A DNA stretch of 48,210 bases from the NCBI RefSeq assembly GCF_009604405.1, contig NZ_WEGK01000029.1, forward strand, positions 1 through 48,210, read 5' to 3'. Below are positions 42,554-48,210 of this stretch, one piece after another; positions within the stretch are counted from its first letter, which is position 1, and every line of letters begins with the position of its first letter. Origin of the DNA: Nocardia macrotermitis (GTDB lineage Bacteria; Actinomycetota; Actinomycetes; Mycobacteriales; Mycobacteriaceae). The position numbers and the translations under genes were made by a program. The notes under the pieces are model-generated. The model did not search any database and was not told where the DNA came from. It was given only the letters and a program-made list of their open reading frames with translations.

Positions 42554-44046
42554 ACGGCGACACTCTCATGGCGAACCATGTTGCGGCGCAAGAAGTTCTG
42601 GAGCTGCAACGCGCGGAGTTCCTGCGGGACGGCCCACCCTCGGCGGCGGTGCGGCGGCATCGGATCGATCGGCTGCTGGCCATGGTCCTGGACAATCTCG
42701 ACGACTATGTCGACGCGCTGGCAACGGATTTCGGCACGCGATCGCGCACCGGCATCCTGTTCGCCGAGATCATGGGCATGCTCACGACCATCGAGCACAC
42801 CCGTTCGCACGTCGAGCGGTGGATGCGGCCGCGCAACCCGAAGCCGAGCGCGCGGCTGTACGGCATCCGGGCACAGGTGCGGCCGACGCCGCTGGGCGTG
42901 GTCGGGATCATCGGGCCGTGGAATTTTCCGTTGCAACTGGTGATCGTGCCCGCTGCCGCGGCCTTCGCGGCGGGTAACCGGGTGATGCTCAAGATGTCCG
43001 AGATCACCTCGCGCACAGCGGAACTCACGCGGTCGCTGGCTCCCTCCTACTTCTCACAGGGCGAGTTGGCGGTGATCACCGGCGGCCCGGATGTCGCGGC
43101 CGAATTCGCCGCACTGCCCTTCGATCACCTGTTCTTCACCGGATCGACCCGGGTGGGGCGGTTGGTGCAGCGCGCGGCGGCGGCGAATCTCGTTCCGGTG
43201 ACATTGGAACTCGGCGGGAAGAACCCCGTCGTGGTGGCTCCGGATGCCGATATCGAGGTGGCGGCGGCGCGAATTGCGCGGGCGCGCATGGTCAATGGTG
43301 GGCAGGTATGTGTGAGCCCGGACTGTGTGTACGTGCCCGAAGACCGGATCGATGCGTTCGCCGACGCTGTGCGGGCTGCCTTCGGTGCGCTGTTTCCGGC
43401 GGTGGTCGGTTCGGAGGATTACACCGCGTGTGTGGATCGGGCCAACTACGAGCGAGTGGTCGGGCTGATCGAGGATGCGCGGGCGCGGGGTGCGCGAGTC
43501 GAGCAGGTCGTGCCGCCCGGTGAGATATTGCCGGATCCGTTGTCGCGCAAGGTTGCTCCGACCATCGTTCGTGATGTCACCGATGAGATGCCGATCGCGG
43601 TGGAGGAGATCTTCGGGCCGGTGCTGGTGCTGCGCCCGTATGCGCGCGTCGATGACGTCGTGAGCCGATTGCATGCCGTGCCGACGCCGTTGGTCGCCTA
43701 CTGGTACGGGCCCGATGGGCGCGAGTTCCGGTCGTTCACGCGACGTGTCCGCAGTGGTGGTGTGTCACGAAACGACTTCGCGCTGAACATGTTTCCCGAG
43801 GACGCGCCCTTCGGCGGGGTGGGGAGCAGTGGTATGGGTGCCTACCGGGGTAAGGCCGGGTTCGACACCTTCACGCATTACCGGACGGTGGTCGGGACCG
43901 ATCTGCCGTTCGTGGTCACCGCGCTGGCCGCGCCGCCGTTCGGGCGGCCGGTGCGCACGGTGGTCGATCTGGCCCTGCGCGTCGCGCGGGGGCGGACCCG
44001 GCGGCGTCTGGCCACGGCCCGTCGTCGGGAACGCAGTGTGCACTAG
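42550..44046 (+). CDS. Aldehyde dehydrogenase (coniferyl-aldehyde-type)
   Basis: This 498-aa ALDH has N125 in PWNFPLQL, the general base E220 in ELGGKNP, the nucleophile C254 in GGQVCVSPD, and EEIFGPVL near 360. It resembles the shorter class-3/coniferyl-aldehyde type, including a basic, hydrophobic C-terminal tail (VVDLALRVARGRTRRR) that could touch membranes. ATG 42550 has GGGAGG about 8 nt upstream. It is followed by the acyl-CoA synthetase after 42 nt. The two would convert an aldehyde to an acyl-CoA in two steps. Confidence 0.92.
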   Translation: MNGDTLMANHVAAQEVLELQRAEFLRDGPPSAAVRRHRIDRLLAMVLDNLDDYVDALATDFGTRSRTGILFAEIMGMLTTIEHTRSHVERWMRPRNPKPSARLYGIRAQVRPTPLGVVGIIGPWNFPLQLVIVPAAAAFAAGNRVMLKMSEITSRTAELTRSLAPSYFSQGELAVITGGPDVAAEFAALPFDHLFFTGSTRVGRLVQRAAAANLVPVTLELGGKNPVVVAPDADIEVAAARIARARMVNGGQVCVSPDCVYVPEDRIDAFADAVRAAFGALFPAVVGSEDYTACVDRANYERVVGLIEDARARGARVEQVVPPGEILPDPLSRKVAPTIVRDVTDEMPIAVEEIFGPVLVLRPYARVDDVVSRLHAVPTPLVAYWYGPDGREFRSFTRRVRSGGVSRNDFALNMFPEDAPFGGVGSSGMGAYRGKAGFDTFTHYRTVVGTDLPFVVTALAAPPFGRPVRTVVDLALRVARGRTRRRLATARRRERSVH

Positions 44047-44088
44047 CGGTCCCGCGTCCGCTCGCGGTAGCCGATCGAAGGAGGCATC

Positions 44089-45765
44089 TTGTCCGGCTCC
44101 GATATCGAATCAACCACGCCGACAAGGCAACTCACCCTGGTCGCGGCCGCCGACGCCGCCGCGGCGACGCTCCCGGACCGGAAACTCGTGGTGCAGGGCG
44201 AGCGTCGCTTCTCCTACGCGCAGATCGCCGAGCGTTCGCGGCGGCTCGCGACGTATCTGCGCGGTCGCGGATTGGGTTGTCACACAGAGCGATCCGATCT
44301 CGCCGGTCACGAGGTCGGACAGGATCTGCTCGGTATCTACGCATACAACGGCAACGAGTTCGTCGAAGGGTTGATCGGCTCGTTCCGGGCGCGGGTGGCG
44401 CCGTTCAACGTGAACTATCGCTACGTCGAGAACGAATTGCACTATCTGCTCACCGATTCCGGCGCGACGGCCCTGATCTATCACGCGGCCTTCGCGCCCC
44501 GGCTCGCCGAAGTGCTCCCGGATCTGCCGCGACTGCGGGTGCTCATTCAGATCGCCGATCACTCCGGGCACGAATTGCTCGACGGTGCAGTCGATTACGA
44601 GACGATCATCGCCGAGACCCCGCCCGATCCACTGCTGCCCGACCCCTCACCCGACGACCTCTACGTGCTCTACACCGGCGGCACCACCGGAATGCCCAAG
44701 GGTGTGCTGTGGCGACAGCACGACATCTTCATGGCGGCCTGTGGCGGCCGGGACAACAACACCGGCTCGGTGGTGCAGTCGCCCGCCGAGGTCGCCGAGC
44801 GCGCCGCCGCGAATCCCGGTGCGACACTGATGATTCTGCCGCCGCTGATCCACGGCGCGGCGCAGTGGGCGGTGTTCACCGCGATGACCACCGGGCAGAC
44901 CATCGTATTCGCGTCGATCACCGATCACATCGACGCCCGGGAGGTCGTGCGGACCATCGAACGCGAGCGGGTGTCGGTGGTGATCGTTGTCGGCGACGCG
45001 GTGGCGCGACCGCTGCTCACGGCCATCGAATCCGGTGCGGCCGACGTATCCTGCCTGGTCGCGCTGGCCAACGGCGGCGCGGTGCTGAGCCCCGCGCTCA
45101 AACAGCGCTGGATCGACGCCGTCCCCGGACTGGTCGTCTTCGACGCGGTCGGCGCCTCGGAAACCGGAGCCCAGATGCATCACGTCTCCGCGGCCGGATT
45201 CGTCTCCACCGGAACCTTCGCCGCCGGAGTCGACACCTGCGTCGTAGCAGCGGATTTCACCACCGTCCTGCCTCCGGGCCACACCGGCATCGGCTGGCTC
45301 GCCCAACGCCGCTTCACCCCCCTCGGCTACAAGGACGACCCCGCCAAAACCGCCACCACCTTCCCGATCATCGACGGCAAACGCTATGTCCTGCCGGGAG
45401 ATCGAGCCCGCCACCTCCCCGACGGCACCATCGAGCTGCTCGGCCGCGACGCCGTCACGGTCAACTCCGGCGGCGAGAAGATCTTCGTGGAGGAAGTGGA
45501 AGTTGCCCTGTCCTCCCACCCCTCGGTCGCCGACGTCGTCGTGGTCGGGCGCCCCAGCGAACGCTGGGGCCAAGAGGTGGTCGCCGTGGTCGCCCCCGCC
45601 GAAGGCGCCACACCCACCCCCGAAGACCTGATCGCCCATGCCGCGAAATCCATTGCCAGATACAAACTCCCGAAACAATTCCGCTTCCGCCCCGAAATCA
45701 CCCGCAGCCCAGCTGGAAAAGCGGACTACCGCTGGGCCCGCGAGCAGGCCCTCGCCGCGGAGTGA
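44089..45765 (+). CDS. FadD19-like acyl-CoA synthetase
   Basis: This 558-aa adenylate-forming enzyme has P-loop YTGGTTGMPKG (195-205) followed by VLWRQHD, as in FadD19-type steroid side-chain CoA ligases of mycobacteria and rhodococci. Also present are GLGCHTERSDLAGHEVGQD (61-79), which is found in this branch, and a C-terminal catalytic Lys in SPAGK (about 544). The TTG start is supported by AAGGAGG 4 nt upstream. It is co-transcribed with the aldehyde dehydrogenase and converges with the qatC gene 75 nt away. Confidence 0.92.
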   Translation: MSGSDIESTTPTRQLTLVAAADAAAATLPDRKLVVQGERRFSYAQIAERSRRLATYLRGRGLGCHTERSDLAGHEVGQDLLGIYAYNGNEFVEGLIGSFRARVAPFNVNYRYVENELHYLLTDSGATALIYHAAFAPRLAEVLPDLPRLRVLIQIADHSGHELLDGAVDYETIIAETPPDPLLPDPSPDDLYVLYTGGTTGMPKGVLWRQHDIFMAACGGRDNNTGSVVQSPAEVAERAAANPGATLMILPPLIHGAAQWAVFTAMTTGQTIVFASITDHIDAREVVRTIERERVSVVIVVGDAVARPLLTAIESGAADVSCLVALANGGAVLSPALKQRWIDAVPGLVVFDAVGASETGAQMHHVSAAGFVSTGTFAAGVDTCVVAADFTTVLPPGHTGIGWLAQRRFTPLGYKDDPAKTATTFPIIDGKRYVLPGDRARHLPDGTIELLGRDAVTVNSGGEKIFVEEVEVALSSHPSVADVVVVGRPSERWGQEVVAVVAPAEGATPTPEDLIAHAAKSIARYKLPKQFRFRPEITRSPAGKADYRWAREQALAAE

Positions 45766-45840
45766 CCGCACACCACACTTCGATCGAGGTCGTATCGCCA
45801 GGCCCGCACTGCAACCCGATCGGGCCGCTCCGCACGGTGA

Positions 45841-47193
45841 TCATCGGCGATGCAGTTCGAGAAGGGGACGGCGTACCGGATAAAGGTCGGGAACGAGGTC
45901 CGTCAACATCGTGCCGAGCTCGCCGCGGCCGCGCTCGAGGACCGGCATCACCGACTGGGGCGATGTCGTCGGCGGGTAAGGGGTGTCGGCCAGGAGGTCG
46001 TCGACCGTGAACGGCGCGTCGATCCAGCGGATCAGATCACGCAGGTGTGAAGCGTTTTTGCGGCCCTGCTCGCTCATATCGGTGAGATCGATCGAGGAGA
46101 GGGTGTGCGCGTAGCCGGAGTCATCGTAACCGCCGAGTGCGGCATGCAGCCCGGAACGCCGGACCAGACACGGGAAGCAGATGCCGCAGTTGAAATAGGT
46201 GCGACCGCTGTCCCAGCGCGCCGTGGTCGGCCGACCACAGCTCACGGTTTGCAGCAATGTCTCGGGAGCGAGTCCCGAGTCGAGCGCGCACCGACAGACT
46301 TCGCCCTTGGTGGCCGACAGCAGTGGATTGCGCACCCTGACGGAACCGCCCACGTCGGCGATCAGGCGATTGACGGTGCCGATGATCCATGGGTGCACCG
46401 AGCGAGTGGAGCAGGCCGCGCGTCGACCGGGTGTCAGTGGTGGGTTGATGGCGAGTTGTCCGTTCTCCGGTACCACGACGTCGGACACATTTTCCCGGGC
46501 GGCGGTGCGGATCGCGGCGGCGATGTAGGTGAGGCTGCGAGAACGGTTGGTGGAGTCCAGGTTTCCGGTCGGCAGCAGTCGCGTCGGGGCCAGAACCATG
46601 CGCTCGCGCAGCGAGCGCTGCCTCGGCACGAGATGCGTGAGGCTCGTGAAAATGCTCTGCTGAGGTTTCTTGACCGTGGTATCGAAGGCCACGAACCGAA
46701 TTCGCTCGGAGTCGCCCAGCCGCGCGGCACGGTATGCGGCGTATGCCGTCGAATCCAGTCCGCCGGAGAACAATACGACAGATGTCGGCGGGTGATCGAC
46801 GAGGTTGGGAGTGATGGAAATCGAGGTGATTCCCCCGTGGATGAGGATCTCCCACCGATCTCCGGTCAACAGTTCCAGCAGGCTCTCGAGGCGGTCGGAC
46901 TGCGCTTTCCAACGACAGGGCTCGTACACCTGGACCGACAGCCGGATTGTTCTGGTCCAGTTGTCGTCGGTCGAGTCCCGGGCCGATCGTCGATCGGCGA
47001 GGTATACCGCGCGGGCGATGCGCCAGAAATCCTGCGCCCAGATGTGCTCGTCGTCGACCCCGCTCTCGTCCGCCTGCCTTGTCGGATCATTCCGGAAATC
47101 CCTGTCCGACAGTCGAATCCAGCTGTCATCGGCATGGGGTGGGAACGCGGTGTTCATATCGGTGAAGTGATAACGGAACTCGCGCCGTGACAT
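45841..47193 (-). CDS. qatC: QatC-like QueC-family enzyme (7-deazaguanine synthase-like)
   Basis: This 450-aa protein combines an N-terminal extension of about 135 residues (RTIRLSVQVYEPCRW) with a QueC-type PP-loop ATPase core. SGGLDS (143-148) is the ATP-pyrophosphatase motif. VPENGQLAINPPLTPGRR and STRSVHPW are core segments of the QatC family. C319, C336, C339 and C342 (SCGRP...NCGICFPC) are the QueC zinc ligands. Housekeeping QueC is about 220 aa and lacks the N-terminal domain, and no queD or queE is nearby. QatC enzymes work in the Qat anti-phage system and, from memory of recent work, attach a deazaguanine to a partner protein. ATG 47193 has AAGGGG 5 nt upstream and lies 9 nt after qatB. 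Confidence 0.85.
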   Translation of the reverse strand: MSRREFRYHFTDMNTAFPPHADDSWIRLSDRDFRNDPTRQADESGVDDEHIWAQDFWRIARAVYLADRRSARDSTDDNWTRTIRLSVQVYEPCRWKAQSDRLESLLELLTGDRWEILIHGGITSISITPNLVDHPPTSVVLFSGGLDSTAYAAYRAARLGDSERIRFVAFDTTVKKPQQSIFTSLTHLVPRQRSLRERMVLAPTRLLPTGNLDSTNRSRSLTYIAAAIRTAARENVSDVVVPENGQLAINPPLTPGRRAACSTRSVHPWIIGTVNRLIADVGGSVRVRNPLLSATKGEVCRCALDSGLAPETLLQTVSCGRPTTARWDSGRTYFNCGICFPCLVRRSGLHAALGGYDDSGYAHTLSSIDLTDMSEQGRKNASHLRDLIRWIDAPFTVDDLLADTPYPPTTSPQSVMPVLERGRGELGTMLTDLVPDLYPVRRPLLELHRR

Positions 47194-47202
47194 GGCATCC
47201 CC

Positions 47203-47988
47203 TTACGACTCGATCGGCAGGCCCAAAACCCTTCGCACGTTCTCCTCGAGCAGGTCGCGGCCCAGGTCGGCGAGTGAGATATCGTCCGAGTCGCCGCGCT
47301 CGGCGCATGGATCCAGGATGTGCTCGGTGACCCCGTCCGCGATCCACTCCGCGATCTTGCCGCCGGGATCGATGAGATACAGAAATGGCAGTGCGAGATT
47401 GAGTTTGGCCGCCGCGATTCCGGCGATGAACTCGGTGAGCATACTTTTCAGGAAGAGTTCGTAGATCGCGCAGAACAGGTCGTCGGGGAGAGGGACCTGC
47501 GCGCCGCGGTCGATCGCGGCGGCAACATTACTGTTCTGCAACAGCTTTCGGGCCGATCGGACGGCCGCTGCGCGTGCGACGGCATCCGCGGGTGCAGCGG
47601 CGACACCGACGACACGTTCGGTGAACACCTGGACGAACCGGGTACGGCGGTCGGCGTCGTCGGACGAGTCGGCGAGGAGATCCGTGCCCGTGGATATTTC
47701 CGTCAGCACGTCCAGCAGGTTGTTTCCGGTACGCACCATGGTCGGGATCAGATCGTAGGCGTCGGGATCGGCCTCGAGGAGATCGCGTAGTGCGGACAAG
47801 CATTGCAGAATCGCACGCCGCAGCCTGTCCTCGACGGCCGTCTCGGCCGCTGGAACCCGCACCGCAGGTTCGAAAGGCGCTGTCTCGCCACCTAATCCGG
47901 ATGACAGCTTGCCCACCTTGCCGAAGGCGATATTGGGTCCGCGCCAGACACCGTTCTTCGGTCCCGGCCAGCGTGTCGAGGTCCCCAC
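47203..47988 (-). CDS. qatB: QatB-like protein of the Qat anti-phage system
   Basis: From GTG 47988 this is a 261-aa protein beginning MGTSTRWPGPKNG, close to the MGTSTxxGGP opening I associate with QatB. The longer TTG frame from 48000 is rejected because the TTG overlaps the GGGAGG ribosome site that serves the GTG 4 nt further on. The rest is mostly helical: AILQCLSALRDLLEADPDAYDL, LFCAIYELFLKSMLTEFIAGIAAAKLNLALPF, and GKIAEWIADGV. Such a start leaves Gly as residue 1 after Met removal, the expected form if QatC modifies the N-terminus. Identification rests on the opening motif and the neighbour. Confidence 0.7.
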   Translation of the reverse strand: MGTSTRWPGPKNGVWRGPNIAFGKVGKLSSGLGGETAPFEPAVRVPAAETAVEDRLRRAILQCLSALRDLLEADPDAYDLIPTMVRTGNNLLDVLTEISTGTDLLADSSDDADRRTRFVQVFTERVVGVAAAPADAVARAAAVRSARKLLQNSNVAAAIDRGAQVPLPDDLFCAIYELFLKSMLTEFIAGIAAAKLNLALPFLYLIDPGGKIAEWIADGVTEHILDPCAERGDSDDISLADLGRDLLEENVRRVLGLPIES

Positions 47989-48140
47989 CGTGCCTCCCAA
48001 TGCAGGATTTCGGCCCTGCCAGGTGCGGTCGGACCGAGCGACATCCCACTCGATGGTAGCGTGTCGGTGCTTCGGCCCGCATGTATTGGTCCGGAACTGA
48101 ACGTTTGCGGGTGTGGGTCGTGTTCGTGTACGCCTGTCCG

Positions 48141-48210
48141 GTGGTCGATGATCTGAGGGTGGACATGCGCAGGCTCTCTCCCGGTCAGCAGGAAGCGTTG
48201 CGGATGCGTG
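48141..48210 (+). CDS. Partial ORF at window end, possibly a transposase N-terminus
   Basis: A frame with GTG at 48141 or ATG at 48165 runs off the window: VVDDLRVDMRRLSPGQQEALRMR. LSPGQQEALRMR resembles the opening of IS630-type transposases before their helix-turn-helix, but only 15-23 residues are visible. It is divergent from qatB across about 150 bp. The assignment is weak. Confidence 0.3.
   Translation, partial: MVDDLRVDMRRLSPGQQEALRMR

Noticed and set aside
44277..46010. A 577-codon plus-strand frame over the FadD19-like gene
   Set aside because: It is an Arg-rich shadow of the synthetase in another frame and would run through the convergent qatC end.
45841..47193. Housekeeping queC for queuosine synthesis
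   Set aside because: The protein is about twice the size of QueC, has an extra N-terminal domain and QatC-type core segments, and has no queD, queE or queF neighbours. It sits with a QatB-like gene.
1..48210. CRISPR array, rRNA genes, prophage or secondary-metabolite megasynthase
   Set aside because: No regularly spaced repeats, rRNA sequence, phage structural genes or modular synthase genes were seen in the window.

Overview
The window is high-GC actinobacterial DNA. Genes carry GTG/TTG starts and strong GGAGG ribosome sites, and many are coupled by 4-nt stop/start overlaps. A complete yrbE-mce lipid-import operon, a mycofactocin-type dehydrogenase, several acyl-CoA synthetases and a KstR-like TetR regulator point to a mycolic-acid actinomycete, most likely Nocardia or a close relative. 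This placement comes from gene content only.

1-6 kb: a 5'-truncated serine recombinase reads into an intact tRNA-Ala(GGC), which suggests the edge of a decayed integrative element. It is followed by a DUF222/HNH nuclease, a small unknown gene, a DsbA-like thiol oxidoreductase, a membrane protein, a fragment of a beta-propeller gene and a DUF574 methyltransferase. Two related ~72-bp inverted-repeat elements lie at 12-83 and 6063-6135.

6-20.5 kb: mixed metabolic genes. They comprise an acyl-CoA oxidase, an aberrant cytochrome P450 whose ExxR motif has become QTLA, a TetR/SDR divergent pair with a palindrome between them, an ABBA-type aromatic prenyltransferase, a CooC-like ATPase, an acyl-CoA synthetase, a KstR-like TetR regulator, an IclR regulator, a lipase lipoprotein, and an aldo/keto reductase divergent from a TetR gene across a perfect 12-bp-arm operator.

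20.5-37 kb: one long minus-strand transcription unit. It starts with two enoyl-CoA hydratase/isomerase genes and two acyl-CoA synthetases (37.1-32.2 kb). It continues through yrbEA, yrbEB, mceA-mceF and two Mce-associated membrane proteins, and ends with a TetR gene that overlaps the last membrane gene by 4 nt. The genes would import a hydrophobic acid, activate it to a CoA thioester and begin beta-oxidation. A small ORF and a lipocalin-like protein lie beyond the regulator.

37-45.8 kb: further acyl-CoA or steroid-type catabolism. A hotdog thioesterase, TetR, acyl-CoA dehydrogenase, thiolase and mycofactocin-coupled SDR face an aldehyde dehydrogenase (with a 22-codon overlapping leader ORF) and a FadD19-like acyl-CoA synthetase.

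45.8-48.2 kb: an apparently orphan qatB-qatC pair from the Qat anti-phage family. QatC is a QueC-like enzyme with an SGGLDS PP-loop and four zinc-ligand cysteines. QatB, read from the internal GTG start, begins MGTST and would expose an N-terminal glycine. The usual partners qatA (ATPase) and qatD (TatD-like nuclease) are not seen where they are expected, and a partial ORF, possibly a transposase, begins just upstream. This is the most unusual locus in the window.
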